A stretch of 64,000 nt of DNA from Rhytidiadelphus loreus (lineage: Eukaryota > Streptophyta > Bryopsida > Hypnales > Hylocomiaceae), in contig OX344762.1 of assembly GCA_947034895.1 (NCBI GenBank), positions 14,141,501 to 14,205,500 on the forward strand. The letters run 5' to 3'. The notes beneath the pieces were generated by a model. It was given only the letters and a program-made list of their open reading frames with translations. It did not search any database and was not told where the DNA came from. Below, in pieces: positions 23,546 to 33,479 of the stretch; positions within the stretch are counted from its first letter, which is position 1; each line of letters opens with the position of its first letter. The position numbers were made by a program, and so were the translations under genes.

Positions 23546-24945
23546 AGGGGAAGTCAACTTCCTCTTCGAAAGAGGTTGACACATGGTCACCGCTGAAACA
23601 CAACAAGACCCACCTCGCGAACAGGGTGTCACCGGCATACAAGGAACTCATCGGCGTAAGGAAGGACGGCGTTGTTATACAAATTTTCCTCCAGCAGTTT
23701 CAGTGTACTTGGTGGGAGCGATGGCCATCCACCGTCCATGTCCTAGCATCCGAAGTTTTTGAGGGTGGGAACCAGAAACGGTCGACTTTTCCCGGGAAGT
23801 CCACCGATGTGATGAGGCCGTTGATCGTAATACCTATTGGCTGCTCATAATTCAAGCCGTCGAGCGGATGTGGGGTCGTCCGTATTCAAGAATGCACGTA
23901 GAGAGCCAAGTTGAATACGAACGACCCACATCCACTCGGCGGCTTGAGTTATGAGCAGCGAATAGGTAATCCGATCAACACCCTCACCACACCGATCCAC
24001 CGTCCCGAGAATAGTAGACCGCATCTGGCACATGCCCACAAAAACCCCGGATGCTTGGAGACGGAGGGTGGATGGCGCTCGCTCCCACCAGGTACACTCG
24101 AACAGCTGGAGGAAAATCTGCATGACAACGTCGTCCTTCCTTGCGCCAGTGAGCACCTTGTATGCCGGTGACGCCCTGCCAAGAAGAGGGCCATTGATTC
24201 CAGTGCCATGAATCCCCCGTGAATATTCATGTCCGGACAGAAGTTCATAGGGGAGTCAACTTCCTCCTCGAAAGATGTTGACACATGGTCACCCATGAAA
24301 CACACCAAGACCCACCTTGCGAACAGGGCGTCACTTGCATTCAAGGAGCTCCTGGGCGCAAGGAAGGACGGCGCTGTGATACACATTCTCCCCAAGTTGT
24401 TCGAGTGTACTTGGTAGCAGCGACGGCCATCCACCGTCCACGTCCTAGCATTCGGAGCTTCTGAGGGTGGGAACCAGAAACAGTCGACTTTTCCCGGGAA
24501 GTGGATTGGTGTGAAGAGAGTGCCCATCGGAGTACCTATTGGCTGCTCATAACTCAAGATGTCAAGCGGATGTGCCGTTGTCCGAATACCACAGTGCACA
24601 GCGAGAGCCATGTTGGTTTACAACGACACGCATGCACTCGACGGCTTGAGTTATGAGCAGTCAATAGATACTTCGATGGACATCCTCCCCACACCGATCC
24701 ACCGTCCCGAGAATAGTAGACCGCATCTGGCACATGCCCACAGAAACCTCGGATGCCGGGAGAAGGACGGAGGATGGACGTTGCTGCTACCAAGTACCTT
24801 AGAACAACAGGAGGAGAATGTGCATGACAACGTCGTCCTTCCTTGCGCCGAGGAGCTCCTTGAATGCAGGTGACACCCTACGAAGATCAGGGCCATGGAT
24901 TCCAGTGCCATGAATCCCCTATGAATATTCGTGTTCGGACAGAAG
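23546..24945. repeat. Duplicated fold-back repeat: four alternating copies of a ~350-bp unit
   Basis: The unit appears forward at about 23546-23905, inverted at 23906-24245, forward again at 24246-24595 and inverted at 24596-24945. Landmarks include GGGGGAAGTCAACTTCCTC-like, GACGGCGTTGT, GGCCATCCACCGTCC and TATTGGCTGCTCATAA in forward copies and their reverse complements in the others. The direct period is about 700 bp, so a fold-back was formed first and then tandemly duplicated. Open frames in it encode one decayed polypeptide on alternating strands and are not functional genes. A transcript would form long near-perfect hairpins. Confidence 0.85.
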
Positions 24946-25825
24946 ATGGGCCGCGAGCGTCCCTACTTTTTTGCTCTACACAGTCGGCAAGTTCAACCAT
25001 GAACGAGCCAACACGATAACAACGCCAGAATGGATCCACACCGGAGTTGACGAGCATTGGTCCGCCTTTCTCCGAATACACTGCAGGGTCTTCACAAGAG
25101 ACATGAATAGCAAATAGACGCTCGCTGTCGTTGGTGAAATGGTGGTTCGTTGACGATCTAGAATTTTGCAAGCTAGAGGGGGCAGTAAGCAATGTGGATA
25201 CGTATATGTCTATAAAGAATGTGGGGATGCCCTACAATTTATATTTAAAAAGACAGAGAAGCATTCGTACAATGTAATAGTCCTAAAGTACTCTCTAGAC
25301 ATCCCAAATCCTAAAACATAATCTAAATGGATTAAAGTCCTGACGTCGAAGACAAGAGTTTGGCGCAACGGGACGAGGATGTTGTCCAAGGTTTAGGGCG
25401 GGCGCCCTGAACCATTCGCCTGGACGAGTAACTCACCCAGAAACTACATCGCCCTTGCTGTCGGATAGAGACCAAGTAGCCTGCACAAAGAGGCCAACGA
25501 TCAGTTGCGGACTGCGAGAGGGCCAGACAGCGACCTCAAAGACATTCCGCTGGAGCATCAATTTCAAACAGCCGATGGAGGTAGTGATAAGCCGACCTTA
25601 CGATACACGTAGTCGTCGACAACCTCATTTACAATCCCGCCGACGTGACGTCGACGCCTTCCTCCTCTGGGGCGACGGAGCCGGAGCAAGAGCCCACTTC
25701 CTCCGTCATCCGCGTCCGCCGTTGCTTAGAGTGGCTCGTCTCCTGCCGCGGGCCGTCGCCAGAGGGCCCTCCCGGCGCAGAAATGCGGTGACGGCCCTAC
25801 ACAAGCATCGGTACACGAGTGGGCA
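24946..25825. other. 3' flank of the large minus-strand gene, with one palindrome
   Basis: 25390-25413 is a CAGAGCG-class palindrome (GGTTTAGGGCG arm, GG centre, one mismatch in the other arm). The remainder holds no supported gene. Confidence 0.5.
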
Positions 25826-26861
25826 TCATGTCATTTTCTTCCCTTTATTCTCTCTTGGAGATCTTCGGGGGATGAAATGATCGTTCCCGTGCCTAGTGTA
25901 CTTTTTCACGACATCGGGATACTCTAGCAAGAGGGACCCGTCTTGCCATGAAGCGCACGCGCGCACTCTGAGTCCGAGCTTCGTCTGCCTCATCGGAAAG
26001 TCGGGGGCCCAACAGAAGGGGTTACTGGACAGGTATTGCGACACGCTAAGACCGGAATCTAGCAAGTCGCGGAGATACGAGGCCAACGTCCCCAACAGGA
26101 TTCTGTCGTGTTCGCTGCCGGCATAGGACAAGGGGAAAATGGCGTTGTAGAGTGGATTGAGGATGGTGCTCTCGGGCGAGCAATCGACGAGCAGGGTGTT
26201 GGTGGAATTTGCCCTGAAATTCGGCGCCCTGAACCTATCTTTGTCCCAGACGCCCTTGTGCAGGACTTTCAGCCGCAACTGCCCCTCGGGATGATCGGGG
26301 AACTGAATGTAAATGTTCTCCTCGAGATCGGGATCGGGCGAGACGTGGATGGGGTGCGCGGGGCAAGGTGCGTCCGGAACATACGGCGGAGGCCTGCACC
26401 TACACGCATTCGCCGGCCGTCTCTCGACTATGGAGATTCAGGCGCAAGGATTTCAGGCACTCCATGCCGCGGAAGAGGAAGTCCACCACCGGTCTGGCGA
26501 TTGCGGCGGGCAGTCTGGTCCACACGGACAAGTGGAACTTCTCGTCCAAGTTTTTCAAGAACTGGCGCATGTGCGGACGGCAGTAGAGGGTGTACTCGCC
26601 GAAGATGTGGCGTCTACTCGGGTTGTATTCTTCCTCCGATGGGGCCTCTCCCAGGGGCACGGGATTGTGCAGGACTCGTTGAACGTGCTGGGTTCGACAC
26701 AACACCCCCTCTACCTCCAGGATCAGGAAATAACTGAAGGAGGGAAGGGCGACGGGAGGGGGCGTCTCGTCGGGCGGCTGCGAGGCCTGCGGATGCGAAA
26801 CCCCATGCTCAAAGTGGACTTCAGAATGAATGACATCGATCCAGAACAACAGACATGCGTG
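25826..26861 (-). pseudogene. Exon 5 of the large minus-strand gene: FCP1/NIF-like HAD phosphatase, degenerate
   Basis: SYFLILEVEGVLCRT corresponds to the HAD nucleophile block, normally DxDxT, but both aspartates are glutamate. YCRPHMRQFLKNL and HLSVWTRLP match the next conserved block. After a one-base frameshift near 26400, the sequence LLVDCSPESTILNPLYNAIFPLSY (26160-26190 and on) followed by a YLRDLL helix matches the C-terminal FCP1 motif (DDSP, then N..AI..P..Y). FCP1/NIF enzymes dephosphorylate serine in proteins such as the RNA polymerase II tail. This copy lacks the nucleophile and is broken, so it is a pseudo-enzyme or pseudogene. It ends at TGA 25826-25828. Confidence 0.65.
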
Positions 26862-26990
26862 CTAATGGAGATGTGCCGGGAAGTCTTCCTCATCGACGAG
26901 CTAATTCAATCGGACGTGCTATTTCTAACGGACGCGCAAACCCGATACAGACAAGCTAGGTAAGAGAGTTGGAGGGAAATGGAGCCTCAC

Positions 26991-27179
26991 CTTTCTTACA
27001 TCCGTGGGGGTGGCGACCTGGACCGCAGGCACTACTCGCCCAATGGCATCGGGAGTGTCGACTTCCATGGGGATGGCGACGGTTTCCTTCCGGCGAGGGG
27101 ACAACGACCGACGAGGTGGAGCAACCGAAACAGGTGGGGACATTGCAGACGCGTCGCCCAGTACAAGAGCTTTGTCACC
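26991..27179 (-). CDS. Exon 4 of the large minus-strand gene
   Basis: Sixty-three codons in phase 0 lie between a GGGTTCAG acceptor and an AAG|GTGAGG donor. The peptide is Pro/Arg/Val-rich linker (SVAPPRRSLSPRRKE) without a recognised domain. The call rests on splice sites and phase only. Confidence 0.4.
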
Positions 27180-27567
27180 CTGAACCCAAAATCAAAAGAG
27201 CGTAACTAGATTGCACATAATCAATTGAAAAGAAAAACGTATTGCGAAATGGAATGCAGTCACCAGAGATTGAGCAATTTATGTTTGTCAACAACACATC
27301 CAATATATTACAAATATAACAATGTTTTACAAACGGACCCACTCTCACAGAAGAGATTTTCACATCCTAAGCCCACGTCTACGCTCCATGAATATGACAA
27401 CCGAAATCCTAGCGAAGACAAAGAGAACCCCTATGACTACGGACCCATAGCCCCGTGGACTCGCCAGGATCTGGACGAACTCAAGGCCCCGGCGTAACGC
27501 CCTCACATAGCGTCCACACCTTCACGACAAACATAAATGATGGGAGCTATGTCGAAGGGTTACCCAC

Positions 27568-29767
27568 CGCGGGAGCCTCGTCGACATTGACTGGCGCCTG
27601 CTCCTCCTCCGTCTCCGGGCTCTGCTGCGTCGCCATCGCGGCCTGTACGCGGGGCATATTGCTCAGTCAAGTTAGTGAAGGACTGTTCCATATCTCCCAA
27701 GTCCACGTCGAGGTCGTAAGGGTCATCGTTGTGCATGATAGGACGATGGGAGAGTTCATGGACATGCACAAACGGAAATTGACTGAGGGCCAGGTCATCG
27801 ACATCTGGCTCGTGAGTGACACTCACCCCGGTTTGCGTTGCCTCTCCGGAGGCCAGGTACCGAAGGCCAGATGCCGCGGACGCCGTCGCCGAAGCCGAGT
27901 TCGTGGAGACTCCCGAGACGTTGTGAAGCTCGCTCGCTGGAGTTGGAATCGGAGAGACGGGAGGAGGAGAGGGAGAAGGCGCCGTCTTGGAAGTATGGAT
28001 TTGCGACTTCATTTCCCTCATTTCCCTTATGAACTCCATGTTCTCCTTCCAAGCCGCTGCGTTTAGCTCATCCTTCTCAGCCTGTTTCCTCCTCTCCTCC
28101 GCGAGTTCCTTCTCCCTGACTGCTTTCTTCGCCTTTCGCCTCGCCTTCTTCTCCGCCTCCTCCTGCAGCCATTGTTGCCTCTCCCGCTCCATTTTCTCCT
28201 CCCTCAGCTGTTGTTGCTTCCTCTCTTCCTCCTTCTCCCTCCTCAACGCATCGATTTCTTCAATGCACTTGTCCATCTTCCCAGACTCCTTCCTCCTGAC
28301 CTGTTCGGCAATTCTCTCCGCGAATGCGACGTTGATCCCGACCTTGACGTCCGGCTTCGTCTCCGCAGTCGCCGCGACGGAACTCCCCCCGACCCCAGGT
28401 ACAGTCCCCGTGTCCGATGATGATGCAGCTTGGGCGACCCTGAGAGTCTCGTCATACCCCTGCCTCAGCTTGACCGAATTGGACAAGCGCGTCTCGAGGT
28501 CCAATTCATCCATGTCATCGAGTTCGATCGGGCTCTCCTTGGAATTCTTAACTCTCGACAGTTCTCTCGCGCTTGCCGTAGCATGGGCGCACATCGCTTG
28601 CTCTTCAGGGCTGGGTTCAGGGATCTCCAACTCAAGAGCGTCGACGGCGACCTGCACAAGCGTCAATGTCGTCACGCTCACTTCCTCTCTAAGAGCGGAC
28701 GCGGGATGGAGGGACTTCAAGTCCTTGACGATGGTCCGCGACTCCTGGATCCTCTCTTTCATCGTCTTCTCGGAGGGCGTGGCGGGGGTGTGAATCAGAT
28801 CAAGCCTCGCTTTCTCCATCTCGTTTTGCTGCTCTTCAGAGAGTCGTGACCTCAGCAGACCCAACTCTATCTGCAGGTCCTCTATCTGCATCCTGGGTGG
28901 AGTGGATGGCGTCACCCATTCCGACTGATGAGAGCTCGCGGTTCCGATCGATGGAGTACGGGAAGCAGGAACGCGAAACAGGTGAGCTCGCACATCAGAG
29001 CGCCCGCCCTGAACCTGTTGGGATGGCGGAGGTCGACGCCAGGACTGCGGGGAAAGGGAAGTAGGCAAGCGGGAGTGGACCAGTCCTGAGCGGGAGCTCC
29101 CAAGTGGCTGAGATGGTCGAGGCGGTCGGGCAAGAGATAGAGGATCAGACTGGGATTGGTGCGGACAGGAATCAGTCCGCCCGCTCTGATCTGCTCCGGT
29201 CTGAGAAGGAGAAGACGGAGGAGGAATGGGATCAGAGCGCCCGCTCTGATCTGCTCCAACTTGAGATTGAGAAGATGGAGGTGGGATGGGATCAGAGCGG
29301 GCGGTCTGATCTGCTAGAGGAGTGGAGTGAGACGGCGACGCCGGAGGAATTGGATCCTCCGGCTCATCATGGTGAGAGTCCGGCCTCGGCTGCCTGCTCC
29401 GGTCAAGCTGCTCTGATTGCTCGGTCGCATCGCTGTTAGCACGATCCAACGACGGCTCCCTGTTTCCCTAGACGCCTTCCTCGTCTGGCCGATTCCCGGT
29501 CTGCTCACTTTGTTCATCTCCTTCTTGTTCGTCCGCGTTGATGTCGGGGTGCTCGATTTCAACGTGGTCGACGTCCACGATGTTGAGGGCCTCGTCCGCT
29601 TTCGCTTCCTCGACGGTAGGATTGGGCTCCTCGTCCAGCTCCGGCCGGGTGGCTCTCGCCGGTGTCGGGGTGACATAGCTGTAACGCAACGTCCAGCCGG
29701 GGACTAGAATATCCGGCCACATCTCCGCGCCTTTGCGATTATGCTGGGATTGACGCAGGAGGGCCTT
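27568..29767 (-). pseudogene. Exon 3 of the large minus-strand gene: low-complexity, coiled-coil region
   Basis: It begins at a CACTCAG acceptor (29768) with KALLRQSQHNRKG and is open to 27560 except for TAG at 29468-29470. The first part is acidic. 29310-28900 encodes Ser/Pro/Gln-rich repeats with ADQSGRSDPIPPP units that contain the palindromic DNA motif described separately. The middle is a long charged helix (EEKMERERQQWLQEEAEKK type, about 28280-28050), very likely coiled coil. Near 27650 a different frame gives a more natural ending (ATQQSPETEEEQAP) and a phase-0 donor GCG|GTGGGT at 27567, so a one-base insertion there is inferred. Confidence 0.5.
29188..29310 (-). repeat. 60-bp coding tandem repeat that contains the CAGAGCG palindrome
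   Basis: The word GATCTGCTCC recurs at 29188, 29248 and 29308, an exact 60-bp (20-codon) period. Each unit ends in the palindrome GATCAGAGCG, SS centre, CGCTCTGATC (29230-29251 is perfect). In the minus-strand frame it encodes repeats of the form ADQSGRSDPIPPPSS. Diverged units continue to about 29150. This places the non-coding array motif inside an exon. Confidence 0.8.
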
Positions 29768-29920
29768 CTGAGTGGAGATGATCAGAGTGACAGAGCTACG
29801 CGACAACATCTACGGGCATTCAAAGGTTTTAGTCATTACTGATATTACAATGTCTAATGCCCGCTACATCGAGATGTACATCAGAAGAACTATGAAAACA
29901 CAGCGTGGTCAGGTGCTCAC

Positions 29921-31363
29921 CGTGCACGCCGAAATTGGCTTCGCACCAGCGAAGACCAACATGACGGTTCCTTGATCCCTACAGAACTTGTCGATGAAGT
30001 GCAGATACACCTCGTATCGGAGCTCATACTTCGACAAGGTCCTCGGATTGTCGTGACGACAAACCTCTCGATTCATGTAGATGGTTTCCTCATTGGTCAG
30101 GTCCTCGTCCTCCTCAACATACAGCGAGGGCACCTCGTCGTTCGTGTTCACCACACTCGAGTTGACCCACCTCCACCGGGACCTCTGTAGGTACATCACG
30201 GAGACCTTGTTCTTCTCCTTGTACGTAGGTTCCCCCGCCCGACATACGTACTTGCACTCCCGCCGCATGTTGTAATCAGGAAGCAGTTCCTTCACAGCTT
30301 TGTCCACATCAGCCGCCCGCTTCGAAAAGAAGATCAGCATCCAAGTGTGGACGGACAAGGACATGACGGACTGCGACACCACCTCCACCTCCTCGAGGAT
30401 TTTCTTGTTGGCGGAATTGATCTCCATGGTCTCCACACCCGGAAACTGGCGGAAATCGATGATGCCCACCTCGCAGTACTTGAGGTTAGCGGGTCCGTCT
30501 ATAGCGCGTTGGGGGACCCAGTTCTCCCTCTTGTAGACGTACAGCGTTGGGTCGAACCTGCTTCCGGCTCGAAGCCAGCGGCACATTGAGGCCCGCGAAT
30601 ACCTCCGCACATACTCACAGCGTTCATAGTTCACCATGACACGATCGAAGGTGGCAAGGAGCTCATCGGACGGTAGGACGCTCTTCTTTCCTGAGCGCAC
30701 CTCCGACTTCAGGTACTCCGGATTGATGGTCTGGAGGTACCAGGTGTGGAAGCCGTTGATGCGCAACTACGTCTTGAAGTCCTGCCACGCTTGCGGTTCA
30801 ATGTCTCCGGCTGCGTTGATGACTTCGCCTGCCGATATCATGCCGCTCGACTTGCCCCTGTCTGTCAATTCCCTCGCCAGCACATTCTTGTACTTTCTGT
30901 TCGTGCACCACATGGCGATGGGAATGGCCGAAGTCCACGAATTCGGCTTCTTGTTGAAATAGACCTTTGGTGGTATATCGAGGATTTTCCGCGCAAGCTC
31001 ACCCACCGCCGCATCATCGAGGCCGTGCAGGTTCTTCATCATATTGCTCGTGATGGGGAGGAACTTGTACAACTTCACGTTCCCCTCGGTCGTTGCTTCG
31101 TTGAAGGGTCCCCCGGAGTCAATGTCGTGAAGTGACCCCGACTCATGACCTTGGAAAACCTTCTGCCATGTGGCCCAAGTCTCCTCCGAAGCCATGATCA
31201 CCTTCCGCTCCCCCATCCGGTCCAGGTCGGAGATTCGTTGGGAGTTGCCCGACGGCTTGAGAAGACTAGTCGATTCGAAACTCTGCTCGGCTTTGACACG
31301 AAATTCTTGCAGGAAAATTAACACATTTGAGTCGGACTCGGAAGTTGGATCCGAGTAGACCGA
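29921..31363 (-). pseudogene. Exon 2 of the large minus-strand gene: methyltransferase-like domain, internal TAG
   Basis: The exon runs from a CTCAG acceptor at 31364 to an ACG|GTGAGC donor at 29920, 481 codons in phase 0, with one TAG at 30767-30769. The C-terminal half follows the order of a beta-class N4/N6 DNA methyltransferase. EVGIIDFRQFPG stands where DPPY (motif IV) is expected. VHTWMLIFFSKRAADVDKAV matches the strand-helix after it. LSKYELRYEVYLHFIDKF followed by GTVMLVFAGAKP resembles the F-x-G-x-G motif I at the end of the domain. Both signature motifs are altered, so catalysis is doubtful even without the stop. ParB-methylase fusions are known from phages and bacteria. Confidence 0.5.
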
Positions 31364-31556
31364 CTGAGGTTCAGCGGATCAGAGTGGGCGCTCTGATCCT
31401 GCCAGTCCTAATTCCTCCATCTCGGGGAGGGCAGTTTCCTATCCATAGACGGTATCCTAACCAAATCGATTCAGAGCGCCCGCTCTGATCTTCAGACTCC
31501 CAGACTTAGATTCAACATGAATTGAATGGGCAGGATGGATCGACTAAAATGCGTAC
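31364..31556 (-). other. Intron 1 of the large minus-strand gene, with two palindromes
   Basis: A 193-bp GTACGC...CTCAG intron in phase 0. It carries two CAGAGCG-class palindromes, at about 31377-31399 and 31470-31490. The paralogous gene has an intron at the equivalent place (53983-54242) that carries palindromes of the other class. Confidence 0.65.
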
Positions 31557-33314
31557 CTCGTAGCGAGCAAATTCTTTGCCTTGTTCTTCCTTCCTCAGGT
31601 TCTTCCACTGCTGCGCCGGCCTTCGAGCATTGTCCCACATATAGCGACAATGCTGGATTGTAGCCGGCAGCGACGACAGATACGGACCTGTCACGTTCCC
31701 GTCGTTGCACTTGCACGACAGCGCGTGCAAGTGATTCTTGTTGTCGGACCATACGACCTCGCATGTCCACTTGCGCACCTTCTTCTTCAGCGCCTCGTCG
31801 TCGACCGATGCCTCTCCCGAGATGATTTCTTTGGCCGCTTTCCAGGTGTGCTGGCCGTTGATGATCTTCAGCGGAAAGGACTTGACGCAATCCGCCCAGC
31901 ATGTTGGCCTAGCCTCCGTGTCCGGCATCACGGTCAGGATTTGCTTGGTGAAGTTGACCTTCACCATTCGATCAAGCACGGCCATCACACCCTTCTTCTC
32001 CAAGGGTCGAAAGATCATACCCGACTTCTCGTCCGCCTGAATCATGTCGTCGACTTCGAGCTCAAAGAATGTCCCCCGCCCGAATATGTACATGGACTTG
32101 GACAGTTCTTTGAACTTCTTATTCGCCACAGCCTCGGCCTTTAGTCGCTTCCTCGCCTCTTCTTCCTCCGAGCGCTTGGCCTCCCTCTTCAAGACGAGAT
32201 CCACAAACAGCTTATCCGGAACGGCGTCGGGATCGTAAGGCACGGTGTCTGGGTTGTCCAACCATTTCCCATTCACCTTCTTGATCGCCTGCTTCTGCGC
32301 GACCTCCTCGGAGACGTCAGTGTTGTCCGGCAAGTCGCTCTGCTGTGAGGAGCTGGGCGACTCAGCATCTGCCCACCGTTGCCTGACCATCCTCGCCGCA
32401 TCTTGCGATGATCCGGCCGCGACCTCAAGTTGAGGATTCCTCTTCCTCGTGGCTTTTCTCTTTTCCCGCGACCTCGGTCCGGAACGCCCCGCAGATTCTT
32501 CGGCAAGCTGCGGAGGGATGATTGGGTCCCTCTCTGCCTCCGGGACGGTTGGTGTGTCACCAGTTCGAGCTGCCGGTTGGGCTGGGATGTTCGCGCCCGT
32601 CTCGGTTACCTCTGACGCGAGAGAAGCATAGGGTTGAGTTTGCACCACGTTAGAGGCTCCAGCCAGGGCCGATGCGGCCGGCGGTCTGGCCCGCGTGGTT
32701 GCGCTGGAGCTCGATGCTCCTCCCCTCTTGGATTTCTTCTGCTGTCGACCTTGCGAGTCCATTTTATTTACTTGCTTCTGCTTGGACTGGAGTTCGACTA
32801 TTACCGCAGCCTGTAGATTGTTTGCATTGGTGAGAAATGATTTTACTGCCTGACCAATTGCTACAAAATCGTCTAAATGAGCTTCTACTCTACCTTTGAT
32901 GTCGAGCATCAAGGTTTGGAATATATGGGGAACTTGCTCGTAATTTTTCAGGATGCGTTCGTGACAGAACGTCATCTCATCTTCTACCCTAATGGCTAGC
33001 ACTCCGAATGCGTTGTTCGAAGTGTTCACTACATCTACCAGAATGGCCTCGCGCAGCACATTCACATTGATGACTACGAGTTCCCTGAATGTTTTCCATC
33101 TGGGGTCTCCGTTACTCGTGAAGCCTAGTTCTAAACAAAATACGGGGGAGCCCTCGAGGTAGCTCATCTCCACGGTCCACAGGGCCTTGGATGCGACAAA
33201 CTCCAGAGGAGTTTTCCCTTCGACGAGTGCCGTCCAGGACTCGTGCACTCTCTCTGACGCAATTGGTTTGATGTACCCGGTGAGGTGTGGCGTACTATCG
33301 AGGAAGGACTCCAT
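31557..33314 (-). CDS. Exon 1 of the large minus-strand gene: novel N-terminus and ParB-like domain
   Basis: The ATG at 33314 starts MESFLDSTPHLTGYIKP; 586 codons are open to a GAG|GTACGC donor at 31556. Residues 1-200 are unrecognised. Residues 200-370 are low complexity and basic, with an SREKRKATRKRN cluster like a nuclear signal. Near 32060-31700 the layout is that of a ParB/sulfiredoxin-fold domain: ELEVDDMI, IFRPLEKKGVMAVLDRM, TKQILTVMPD, then PLKIINGQHTWKAAKEI (about 31880-31830), which corresponds to the ParB GxxR / DGQHR signature, followed by a CEVVWSD strand. ParB domains bind DNA and CTP or act as nucleases in bacteria and phages. What this one does is unknown. Confidence 0.65.
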
Positions 33315-33479
33315 TGCACTGTGCACACACACTGGTACAAATCAGACCGTGCGCTCTAATCCGCACCTGGATATAAAGCAGTGGCGGTACTACTAATTAT
33401 GAAGTAGTTTTCGACCGAGGGGCTTTACTTGATTCATCATTTGCTTGGAGACTGAATTCTAGTCTATTCTACTTGGTTA

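Larger units (their letters stand above)
25826..33314 (-). pseudogene. Large broken gene: ParB-like + methyltransferase-like + FCP/NIF phosphatase-like
   Basis: Five exons on the minus strand can be joined by GT-AG introns in phase 0: 33314-31557, 31363-29921, 29767-27568, 27179-26991 and 26861-25826. They give about 2,200 codons. Read 5' to 3', the product has a novel N-terminal region, a ParB-like domain, a degenerate DNA-methyltransferase-like domain, a long Ser/Pro/Glu/Lys-rich coiled-coil region and a C-terminal HAD phosphatase of FCP1/NIF type. TAG codons interrupt it at 30767-30769 and 29468-29470. Single-base frameshifts are inferred near 27650 and 26400; each affected exon is exactly one base longer than a multiple of three. 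A paralogue lies at 52662-61774, and two intron positions match. Function is unknown. Domain calls are from motifs only. Confidence 0.65.

Noticed and set aside
23949..24611. 220-codon minus-strand frame in the fold-back
   Set aside because: It runs across the boundary between two oppositely oriented repeat copies, so it is a chimera of sense and antisense and not a gene.
27987..28793. Long plus-strand Ser-rich frame
   Set aside because: Complement of the Glu/Lys/Arg-rich coiled-coil exon on the minus strand; its composition (runs of Ser, Leu, Cys) is typical of a shadow.
29104..29439. Plus-strand frame with DQSARSDLL repeats
   Set aside because: The 60-bp coding repeat is open on both strands. 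The minus frame joins a 2,200-codon gene model with splice support, the plus frame joins nothing.
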